IMG/VR virus record: IMGVR_UViG_3300044673_000539
Span: 1 to 27,693 of that record
From: a virus
Length of the DNA: 27,693 nt
Strand: one strand, 5' to 3'
The notes below the pieces were generated by a model. It had not been told where the DNA came from. It was given only the letters and a program-made list of their open reading frames with translations, and searched no databases. The position numbers and the translations under genes were made by a program. Shown here piece after piece: positions 16,446-21,799 of the stretch (positions are counted from its first letter, which is position 1; each line of letters opens with the position of its first letter).

Positions 16446-16646
16446 TTACGAAGCCCGCCCAGGGCTGTTATGTTGTTTTGCTTTTTTCCTGGTGTTATCC
16501 TGCTGCAGCTTTAACCTGGCTTCCAGGCCGCAGCAATGTTTGTACTTCAGCCCGCTTTTACAGGGGCATGAATCGTTATTTTGAGGCTTCCTGGTACTTG
16601 TTACCGTAGGATGAGGTCTTGGGTTAATGTGTGTTTTTTGGTTCAT
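16446..16646 (-). CDS. Small SEC-C motif (zinc-binding) protein
   Basis: This 66-aa protein carries NDSCPCKSGLKYKHCCG (residues about 24-40), a match to the SEC-C motif (CxC...HCC) found at the C-terminus of SecA and in many small proteins, where three Cys and a His/Cys bind zinc. Outside the motif it is basic and Asn/Gln-rich, perhaps disordered. It lies 5 nt after the stop of the zinc-finger-like gene and 13 nt before the 81-aa gene. The partner of this motif is unknown. Confidence 0.75.
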   Translation of the reverse strand: MNQKTHINPRPHPTVTSTRKPQNNDSCPCKSGLKYKHCCGLEARLKLQQDNTRKKAKQHNSPGRAS

Positions 16647-16651
16647 CAGAA

Positions 16652-16990
16652 TTAGCTGTTAGGATTTATATTCTTTAAAGAAATATCGGTCATAGCAGGA
16701 ATGGTTACTGAATAACTCCCGTCAGCATTCGGCATACATAGGTATCTTCTATTTTCCGGTGAAACATACACATGTTCCTGAATTCCCGGATTAGCTTCGG
16801 CGATTACTAAATTTGAATCAGCTGCAGGAATAATAAAAGGCATCTCAAATTCCTCTGTTACCGTAATAACCTTCGATCCGTTGCATACTGGGCATCTATC
16901 GGTAGTAGAAGATGAAGTGCCCGTGGTGGGCACAAAGCCGGTTGCTTTACAGTGGCGGCATCCTGATGGATAAGTTCTGATTGCTTTCAT
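16652..16990 (-). CDS. Small DnaJ-type zinc-finger-like protein
   Basis: This 112-aa protein starts MKAIRTYPSGCRHCKATGFV. The ATG at 16990 is chosen over an upstream TTG. CRHCKATG and CPVCNGSK are two CxxCxxxG-type units like those of the DnaJ central zinc domain, separated by a Thr/Ser-rich loop, so they probably bind one zinc. The rest is strand-rich (MPFIIPAADSNLVIAEA) and ends DISLKNINPNS. It lies in a row of small Cys-rich genes downstream of the retroelement. Function is unknown. Binding of protein or nucleic acid is possible. Confidence 0.6.
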   Translation of the reverse strand: MKAIRTYPSGCRHCKATGFVPTTGTSSSTTDRCPVCNGSKVITVTEEFEMPFIIPAADSNLVIAEANPGIQEHVYVSPENRRYLCMPNADGSYSVTIPAMTDISLKNINPNS

Positions 16991-17011
16991 AAAAATCAAC
17001 TTATGGGTTTA

Positions 17012-17584
17012 TTAAATTTTGAAATTACATCCACTACTAATTGTACAATGCATATCCGACGTCTGCCAATTACAAAAACGGTTATGAAGGCACTCGGGTA
17101 GGATCTGTTGAGCGGGTATTGTAACGGCTTTGTTCTGCATAGTCACAATCCTCGCCACCAGATCACCGATTTCACTCTGCAGCTTCTTGATCTTCTTTCT
17201 CAGCTCCTTCGATTCATTTATTAAAGCCAGGTTATATTCCCTGGCGCGGAATTCTTTCTTCTCAGCTTTGGTTATTGCGCTTGTTGGCTGCAGATCCTTT
17301 ATGGTCGCCTGAAGCTCTTCGATAAGGGAATTGGCTTTGCCCAGTTCGATATTAGAGCAAGCAAGCTGCTTCTTAAGGTCCTTGATCTCGCTCCTGGCAA
17401 ACAGAAGCTTTTCAAAATCGGTATGATGACCGGGTACAAAGATCCTGTCCGGGTGAGGATCCGTATCGCACATACCCGGACCCCAGTTGCTACCATTCGT
17501 TATCACTTCCTCCTTCTGGCAGTCGTTACTCATGCATGCATGGTACACGCAGCCATGTGCGCTTATTTTACAAGGCTTGCTCAT
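17012..17584 (-). CDS. Cys-rich protein with central coiled coil
   Basis: This 190-aa protein has three parts. A Cys/His-rich N-terminus (CKISAHGCVYHACMSNDCQK, residues 5-24, then a second Cys near 39) precedes a long coiled coil (residues about 55-155, with LLFARSEIKDLKKQLACSNI and ELRKKIKKLQSEIGDLVARI). A Cys-rich C-terminus follows (CLHNRFCNWQTSDMHC). Both ends may bind zinc and the middle would dimerise. It follows the 103-aa gene with no gap, so it is likely coexpressed with the reverse transcriptase. I do not recognise the family. A link to the retroelement is suggested only by position. Confidence 0.55.
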   Translation of the reverse strand: MSKPCKISAHGCVYHACMSNDCQKEEVITNGSNWGPGMCDTDPHPDRIFVPGHHTDFEKLLFARSEIKDLKKQLACSNIELGKANSLIEELQATIKDLQPTSAITKAEKKEFRAREYNLALINESKELRKKIKKLQSEIGDLVARIVTMQNKAVTIPAQQILPECLHNRFCNWQTSDMHCTISSGCNFKI

Positions 17585-17896
17585 TTATGTAAACATTAAT
17601 CTTTGATTATCCTTTACTATGGTGGTCACAAAAGGGAAATTGCTTTTAGGCACCTGTTCTATTTGCTCAATCAGGCATGTAGATCCTGTGAACAGAACAT
17701 GTTTCACATCATTTATGGAGATCTGCATGTAAAGGCATCTCTCCGATCCGCGATCCTGGTATGATTTCACCTTCGATTTTTCAATCTTGTATTCATGAAC
17801 AAGTATTTCCCTGTTCAAAACTCTCTCCATCTTAATCTTATCTCCTTCAAAACCCTTTGATGGAGCCTTAATGTTAAACTGACTGAACTGGTACAT
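17585..17896 (-). CDS. Small beta-rich protein next to the DGR reverse transcriptase
   Basis: This 103-aa protein starts MYQFSQFNIKAPSKGFEGDK. It shows an alternating basic/strand pattern (REILVHEYKIEKSKVKSYQD, CLYMQISINDVKHVLFTGST) and ends with VPKSNFPFVTTIVKDNQRLM. It resembles a small OB-like or single-stranded nucleic-acid-binding protein, but this is an impression only. Its start overlaps the reverse transcriptase end by 23 nt, so the two are probably coupled. It is not an Avd protein, which is a helical bundle of about 120 aa. It could take an accessory role in the retroelement or be a general phage protein. Confidence 0.55.
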   Translation of the reverse strand: MYQFSQFNIKAPSKGFEGDKIKMERVLNREILVHEYKIEKSKVKSYQDRGSERCLYMQISINDVKHVLFTGSTCLIEQIEQVPKSNFPFVTTIVKDNQRLMFT

Positions 17897-18842
17897 TTAA
17901 AAGTTTATTTAATAGGTTATTACTGTCGCAGTGCTTTGCCCAACCGGTATAAGAAGCTATTGTTTGAGCATTACAGTGCCCGGCCAGCTTTCTGGCAAAA
18001 TTCTTTTTAATGCTCTTACGCAGCTTAACATGAGTGTGCCTGAATACATAGCCAACAAAGTCGATTCCCCTGGCATCAACAGGAAACACCTGGTAATTTG
18101 ATTTAATACTGAGCCTCAACTTTTGATCCAGATAGCTCCTTATCTCGGCCAGCAATGCATGGAGATACTGTTTATTATTGGCAAGTATTACCAGGTCATC
18201 AGCATACCTGAAATAATATTTTACCCTCAGATCCTCCTTCAGCCAGTGGTCAAAATACGTCAGATAGAAATTAGCAAGGTATTGGCTCAGGTAGTTGCCA
18301 ATCGGAAGGCCGTCAGCGCTGTCGATAATTCCATCCAGCAACCATAAAAGATCATTGTCTTTAATCTTCCTCCGGAGAAGCATCTTTAATATATCACGGT
18401 CAACACTCGGGTAAAATTTTCTTATATCGAGCTTCATGCAGTAGGTTGTTCCGGGAATATCCTCCAGTGCCTTTCTGAGATCCCGGGCTGCTGCATGTAT
18501 CCCCCGTTTTTTAATGCAGCTGTAAGTGTTGGCTGTAAATGAGGCCACAAACACAGGCTCCAGTACATTCATAACAGCATGATGCACTATCCTGTCGGGG
18601 TAATAGGGGAGCCTGAAGATCAGTCGTTCTTTTGGCTCATATATGTGAAAGGTGGTATATTCTGAAGTAACGTAGGTCTTATTCATAAGCGCCTGGTGCA
18701 GGAGCTGAATGTTTTGTTTCTGGTTCCTGTCATGTTCAATAATGCCAGGTTGTTTTGTTTTGCCTTTACGGGCAATGGAGTCTGCCAGGTTAAGATTCTC
18801 AACACTGCAGATCTTCTCATATAAATTTCCGTGTCTTTTCAT
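17874..18842 (-). CDS. DGR reverse transcriptase
   Basis: This enzyme copies the template repeat RNA into adenine-mutated cDNA for transfer to the variable repeats. Numbered from the ATG at 18842 (322 aa), it has LDIRKFYPSV at 138-147 (catalytic Asp of motif A), GLPIGNYLSQ at 178-187 and YADD at 213-216. The IGNxxSQ form in place of the retron/intron QGxxxSP type marks DGR reverse transcriptases. I choose MKRHGNLYEKI as start: it has AAAGG a few bases upstream and matches the usual family N-terminus. The in-frame extension to 18929 is Lys/Arg-rich and overlaps the TR-RT spacer. No maturase or endonuclease domain is present. TR lies 111 nt upstream. Confidence 0.95.
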   Translation of the reverse strand: MKRHGNLYEKICSVENLNLADSIARKGKTKQPGIIEHDRNQKQNIQLLHQALMNKTYVTSEYTTFHIYEPKERLIFRLPYYPDRIVHHAVMNVLEPVFVASFTANTYSCIKKRGIHAAARDLRKALEDIPGTTYCMKLDIRKFYPSVDRDILKMLLRRKIKDNDLLWLLDGIIDSADGLPIGNYLSQYLANFYLTYFDHWLKEDLRVKYYFRYADDLVILANNKQYLHALLAEIRSYLDQKLRLSIKSNYQVFPVDARGIDFVGYVFRHTHVKLRKSIKKNFARKLAGHCNAQTIASYTGWAKHCDSNNLLNKLLNVPVQSV

Positions 18843-18953
18843 ATTGCCTTTGCTTTCAAAAGATCGCGTTCTCCTTTCCCGGGTACCAGCGCTCTTGCTT
18901 TTTTTCTTGATTTTTTGCCATGTGGGCAAGGTCTATGTTGCATTAGATTGCTT

Positions 18954-19030
18954 AGGTGCGAACTGACGTTCGAATTCGTGTTATCGTAGTTGTAATTCGT
19001 GTTCGAAAAGCCGAACCCTGAGGAAAGAAC
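18954..19030 (-). other. DGR template repeat (TR)
   Basis: This 77-bp segment lies between target A and the reverse transcriptase and is nearly identical to segments in both target genes. On the sense (minus) strand it carries 20 adenines and is rich in AAC/AAT codons, as TRs are. Read in the same frame as the targets it would give SGFGFSNTNYNYDNTNSN. All 20 TR-VR differences are at adenines. Ends are sharp: GTTCTTTCC at the 5' side and CACCT at the 3' side. Near its 3' end it has AGTTCGCACCT where both VRs have GGTTCGCGCCT, the pattern of an IMH*/IMH pair. Confidence 0.96.
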
Positions 19031-19068
19031 TGACAGCTCCGGCAACATACAACCTCAAATTAGTGTTT

Positions 19069-19488
19069 TTACTCTGAGTAGAGGAAATAATCCTTGTATA
19101 AGTCCTCAAACTGATTGGCTATGTATAAAGCCTTCTCTGATGTATCAGTACAAAGGCGCGAACCGACGTTCGAATCCGTGTCATCGTAGCCGTAACTCGC
19201 GCTCGAAAAGCCGAACCCCGAGGAAAGAACCCTGTACCATGGGAAGTACTTATATTGATCCCAGTTAGACCAGTCGGGCCTCCAGCCATTATTAATTGCC
19301 CTGTATATTATTGTCAGCTTATAGTTGGCAATAATTGGCTTCCTTAAATCCTCAGGAATGTTAGATACGTCGGGCAGTGCTGCAGGATCCAGTCCAAGTT
19401 TCTTGCAGGCATCTTCGAATGTTTTGATGCTTTTGTAATCGAACTTCTCTGAGCTCTTTGCTGTTTTTTTCGTTTTTGTTGTCATCAT
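19069..19488 (-). CDS. DGR target protein A (variable protein)
   Basis: This 139-aa protein has a Lys-rich start, a helical region KTFEDACKKLGLDPAALPDV (about residues 22-41) and a Trp-rich segment (INNGWRPDWSNWDQYKYFPW). The variable segment follows (residues about 87-112, SGFGFSSASYGYDDTDSNVG), then a fixed end, TSEKALYIANQFEDLYKDYF. The SNVGSRLC stretch recalls the IGFRLC end of C-type-lectin DGR targets, but the fold is not proven. No signal peptide or membrane segment. It is a paralogue of target B directly upstream (8 nt apart) and lies 20 nt before the TR-containing gap. This protein type is frequent in Bacteroidota phages. Its ligand is unknown. Confidence 0.9.
   Translation of the reverse strand: MMTTKTKKTAKSSEKFDYKSIKTFEDACKKLGLDPAALPDVSNIPEDLRKPIIANYKLTIIYRAINNGWRPDWSNWDQYKYFPWYRVLSSGFGFSSASYGYDDTDSNVGSRLCTDTSEKALYIANQFEDLYKDYFLYSE
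19154..19230 (-). repeat. DGR variable repeat 1 (VR1, in target A)
   Basis: Exactly 200 bp from the TR with the same 77-bp length and no gaps. It differs from the TR at 10 positions, all T to C on the plus strand (A to G in sense). Three of these are shared with VR2. Changed codons turn NTNYNYDNTNSN into SASYGYDDTDSN. Confidence 0.96.
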
Positions 19489-19496
19489 TTCAAATG

Positions 19497-19952
19497 TTAG
19501 GTTAAGAAATCTTTATATAAGTCAGTGAATTGTTTACCGGCATATTCAGCCTTCTCCGAGGTCTCAAAGCAAAGGCGCGAACCGACGTCCGAATTCGCGT
19601 TATCGCAGTTGCAATCCGTGCGCGAAAAGCCGAACCCCGAGGAAAGAACAAAGTATGGCCACCATTTACGCTGATTGCTATTGTTCCAGTCGGGAGTCCA
19701 GCCCTGGTTGATAGCTGCTATAACTACCTTAATTTTCTTATACGCAGCTTCATCTTTGGTGTCAGTGGCAACACATACTGCATCAGGATCAATCCCGAGA
19801 GCTTCACAGGCATCTTCAAAAGTCCTGATATCCGTGAACTTCTTTTTACTTAACGCCTCCTTGGTGAAAGAATTCTCAAGCTGCTCTTTGAAAAAGTCAG
19901 GCACTGAATCATAGAGCTTTCTGGCTGTTTTTAAATCAATTGTTAATGACAT
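19497..19952 (-). CDS. DGR target protein B (variable protein)
   Basis: This 151-aa protein is a paralogue of target A with an extra N-terminal helix region (DLKTARKLYDSVPDFFKEQL). It shares FTDIRTFEDACEALGIDPDA (about residues 39-58) and AAINQGWTPDWNN. The variable segment is at residues about 102-127 (SGFGFSRTDCNCDNANSDVG), followed by a fixed end, TSEKAEYAGKQFTDLYKDFL. VR changes introduce two Cys (C-N-C) absent from target A. No export signal is seen. It is first of the DGR gene string. The leader contains ATAAACCCT before its start. Function is unknown beyond presumed ligand binding. Confidence 0.9.
   Translation of the reverse strand: MSLTIDLKTARKLYDSVPDFFKEQLENSFTKEALSKKKFTDIRTFEDACEALGIDPDAVCVATDTKDEAAYKKIKVVIAAINQGWTPDWNNSNQRKWWPYFVLSSGFGFSRTDCNCDNANSDVGSRLCFETSEKAEYAGKQFTDLYKDFLT
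19573..19649 (-). repeat. DGR variable repeat 2 (VR2, in target B)
   Basis: 619 bp from the TR, 77 bp, no gaps. Ten differences from the TR, nine T to C and one T to G on the plus strand (A to G and A to C in sense), again only at TR adenines. Seven of the ten positions are not shared as differences with VR1 or are hit independently at shared adenines, so this VR has its own mutation history. Confidence 0.96.
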
Positions 19953-19972
19953 AATTAATAAGTATTTAGGGT

Positions 19973-20272
19973 TTATGATTTATTCTTTACCAGGTACAGG
20001 GTCATGTTAAACACCCCGTCACAATAGATCCATATATCGTCACCGGCCTTATAGCTTTTAGCATTCTGAATGCTAAATCTTAATGGCTTGCACCTGGGAA
20101 ACTTTTGATGAAGAGCATCTATCTTATCCTGGAACTCTTTCTTGAAATTTTTAAGCTCGATATCGATGATAAGACAGCGGTTCATTTCATTGGCGAGCTC
20201 CTTTGCTGCCTTTTCAAGGTTGTTCTTCGACTGCCAGTGGTCGCAAGTGATGCATGAGAAATAAGTTTTCAT
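19973..20272 (-). CDS. Small hypothetical protein upstream of the DGR
   Basis: A 99-aa form starts MKTYFSCITCDHWQSKNNLE at 20272, 17 nt after the acyl carrier protein stop. A longer frame from 20344 would add CERCGG and give a four-Cys zinc ribbon (CxxC...CxxC), but it needs a 55-nt overlap with the acyl carrier protein gene, so I prefer the short form. The middle is helical and charged (LEKAAKELANEMNRCLIIDI) and the end strand-rich (GDDIWIYCDGVFNMTLYLV). No family is recognised. The start remains uncertain. Confidence 0.5.
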   Translation of the reverse strand: MKTYFSCITCDHWQSKNNLEKAAKELANEMNRCLIIDIELKNFKKEFQDKIDALHQKFPRCKPLRFSIQNAKSYKAGDDIWIYCDGVFNMTLYLVKNKS

Positions 20273-20289
20273 ATCGTTAGTTATTATGG

Positions 20290-20553
20290 TTAGGCTTGTT
20301 TCAGTTTCAATAACATATCCTCCACATCTCTCACACTTGAACATTTGATCTTATCGATCATCTCATCCGGGATGGTGATGGAAAGCTCTTTTTCCAACTG
20401 ACAGACAAATTCTACAGCATCGAGACTGTCAAATCCAAGATCTGCATCGAGAATATTTTCATCATGAATATCCCCACTGTTAAGTTCAGGCTTAACTTTT
20501 ATTATGCTGTCAATAACAGCCTGTTCAATTAATGCCATGTACATAAGTTTCAT
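20290..20553 (-). CDS. Acyl carrier protein
   Basis: This 87-aa acidic helical protein matches acyl carrier proteins throughout. Helix 1 is ALIEQAVIDSIIKVKPEL. Then comes NILDADLGFDSLDAVEFVCQ, with the phosphopantetheine attachment Ser in the DSL motif (about residue 43), helix 2 following it, and helix 4 VRDVEDMLLKL. ACPs carry acyl or peptidyl chains as thioesters for fatty acid, lipid A or secondary product enzymes. No synthase, transferase or phosphopantetheinyl transferase gene is nearby, so host enzymes would have to load it. The start could also be the Met at residue 4 or 6. It lies 3 nt after the previous stop. Confidence 0.88.
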   Translation of the reverse strand: MKLMYMALIEQAVIDSIIKVKPELNSGDIHDENILDADLGFDSLDAVEFVCQLEKELSITIPDEMIDKIKCSSVRDVEDMLLKLKQA

Positions 20554-20556
20554 TTT

Positions 20557-20820
20557 TTACAACAAATTGAATTCCTCCACTGCAGCATCCCGGCCTTTAA
20601 TTATTTCTTCCTTCAGATATGCCACCAATGCGTTGCTTAGATTCATTGGTACTGGCATTTGTTCTCTGCCATCGTTATCATATTCGATAATTAAGCGAGG
20701 ATTAAGCGATATTGGATCTGCATTTTCTTCAGGAATCCACTCGAAACAATTTAATGCCTCTGAAAACTCTCTGATTTTTCTGTTAAGCGCGTTGGCTTTT
20801 TCTAATGTTGTTACATCCAT
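20557..20820 (-). CDS. Small hypothetical protein
   Basis: An 87-aa acidic protein starting MDVTTLEKANALNRKIREFS. A helical N-terminus, a short strand region (NPRLIIEYDNDGREQMPVPM) and a C-terminal helix (NALVAYLKEEIIKGRDAAVE) are visible. It lies between the 77-aa gene (7-nt gap) and the acyl carrier protein gene (3-nt gap) and is probably cotranscribed. I know no family. Confidence 0.6.
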   Translation of the reverse strand: MDVTTLEKANALNRKIREFSEALNCFEWIPEENADPISLNPRLIIEYDNDGREQMPVPMNLSNALVAYLKEEIIKGRDAAVEEFNLL

Positions 20821-20827
20821 TTTGCTT

Positions 20828-21061
20828 TTATTTTAGGTTGGTTAGTTCTTCAACTTTCTTTTCAAGCCATTCCAGGTAATCAGGATCTGACCTTGTGAAC
20901 CTGATGAGATCATAGCGGCCGACGAGCTCCATTTTTTCTGAGTCGGTTATATCAATTACCCACTGGCCTTTCGATCTCCATACATGAAATTCAAGCTCCT
21001 CTTCATCGTAAGGGAATCGCCCCATCTCTTCTTTGTAGAGGTGTTTAGCGTCTATTGCCAT
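20828..21061 (-). CDS. Small hypothetical protein overlapping the endolysin end
   Basis: A 77-aa protein starting MAIDAKHLYKEEMGRFPYDE. I place the start at 21061 because the longer frame lies in the endolysin gene out of frame. The overlap with the endolysin is then 17 nt. It is acidic with aromatic residues (ELEFHVWRSKGQWVIDI) and ends in a helix (DYLEWLEKKVEELTNLK). The pattern is compact and plausible as coding. Function is unknown. Confidence 0.55.
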   Translation of the reverse strand: MAIDAKHLYKEEMGRFPYDEEELEFHVWRSKGQWVIDITDSEKMELVGRYDLIRFTRSDPDYLEWLEKKVEELTNLK

Positions 21062-21470
21062 AACCCATTGCGTTTTGAATCTTATCCCAGTAATCTTTTG
21101 TCTTAGGTCCGCTGCCATTCCACGCCCGGGCAACTGTCTCCAGATCCGTAGGACCATACTTGCCGGCATAGTACATATAGATCTTCCTGGCAACATTGCG
21201 GTCAAGGCAGTCCTCCAATGTATAATGGCTGCCGGTTCTCTGGTTGTAATCATCGAGCCTTATCTTCCTAACCTGACCTGGTCCGTAAGCCCATTCGTCA
21301 CGGTTTATTGTAGTATCCGGTTTCCCCTGCAGCTCAACTTTAATAGTGGCATGCCATTGCTTTTCAAAAGGATTCAGGGGAACACCCACGCCGATCGGCA
21401 GCTCTGTCCTCCCGGGGGCGAACAGATCTGCAGAGATTAAAACGAATAATAAGGCTATCAATCGCTTCAT
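21045..21470 (-). CDS. Exported lytic transglycosylase-like endolysin
   Basis: This 141-aa protein has an N-terminal signal sequence (MKRLIALLFVLISADLFAPG, cleavage perhaps near residue 20) and a lysozyme-like domain. E59 in RDEWAYGPGQVR is placed like the catalytic Glu of soluble lytic transglycosylases (ES.GPGQ type). The later KYGPTDLETVARAWNGSGP resembles the [Y/W]NGG substrate-binding segment of that fold. It would cut peptidoglycan during lysis and, with its own export signal, may not need a holin for export. No holin gene is obvious nearby. The domain is short but complete for a small SLT-type enzyme. Confidence 0.8.
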   Translation of the reverse strand: MKRLIALLFVLISADLFAPGRTELPIGVGVPLNPFEKQWHATIKVELQGKPDTTINRDEWAYGPGQVRKIRLDDYNQRTGSHYTLEDCLDRNVARKIYMYYAGKYGPTDLETVARAWNGSGPKTKDYWDKIQNAMGYGNRR

Positions 21471-21472
21471 GG

Positions 21473-21778
21473 TTACAGTGTTACATTTTTACTTTCTTTA
21501 GTACGTTTTTTATAGGGTAAAAAAACATACTTCTGAATGGCAATAAACCCTTTCGTGAATGTGAGCCCGTCCATGTAGGTGTCCCTGTTTTTCCTCATGT
21601 ACCATTTTGCCACTTCAATAAACAGATCCCTGTTCCGTGTTTTTGAAACCGAGCTGATAACCAGAACATCTCCTGTCTTCATTGCCTTTAACAAATCCTC
21701 GACACCTGAAATGTATTTTTCAAGTTGCTCAGTACTCATTTGCGTGGCTTTTTCGCGTATAACATCCGGTATGTTCAT
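21473..21778 (-). CDS. Small hypothetical protein between primase-helicase and endolysin
   Basis: A 101-aa basic protein starting MNIPDVIREKATQMSTEQLE. Helical first third, then strand and helix (GDVLVISSVSKTRNRDLFIE, AKWYMRKNRDTYMDGLTFTK), ending with a Lys-rich tail. It has no membrane segment and so is not a holin. It lies 21 nt after the primase stop and 2 nt before the endolysin start. I recognise no family. Nucleic acid binding is possible from charge only. Confidence 0.55.
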   Translation of the reverse strand: MNIPDVIREKATQMSTEQLEKYISGVEDLLKAMKTGDVLVISSVSKTRNRDLFIEVAKWYMRKNRDTYMDGLTFTKGFIAIQKYVFLPYKKRTKESKNVTL

Positions 21779-21799
21779 AAATATTCGATTGTGAGTGAG

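Noticed and set aside
17874-18842. Reverse transcriptase as a group II intron or retron enzyme
   Set aside because: There is no maturase/endonuclease domain and no retron msr/msd pattern, while IGNxxSQ plus TR/VR pairs identify a DGR.
18839-19048. 69-aa frame running through the TR (MLPELSVLSSGFGFS...)
   Set aside because: The TR is expected to share the open frame of its VRs. The rest of the frame is spacer and out-of-frame reverse transcriptase sequence.
20273-20344. Extended start giving the 123-aa zinc-ribbon form
   Set aside because: It would overlap the acyl carrier protein end by 55 nt. CERCGG may arise by chance from that gene in another frame. Kept as an alternative only.
21062-21253. 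N-terminal extension of the 77-aa gene
   Set aside because: It lies out of frame within the endolysin gene. The ATG at 21061 gives a normal small overlap.
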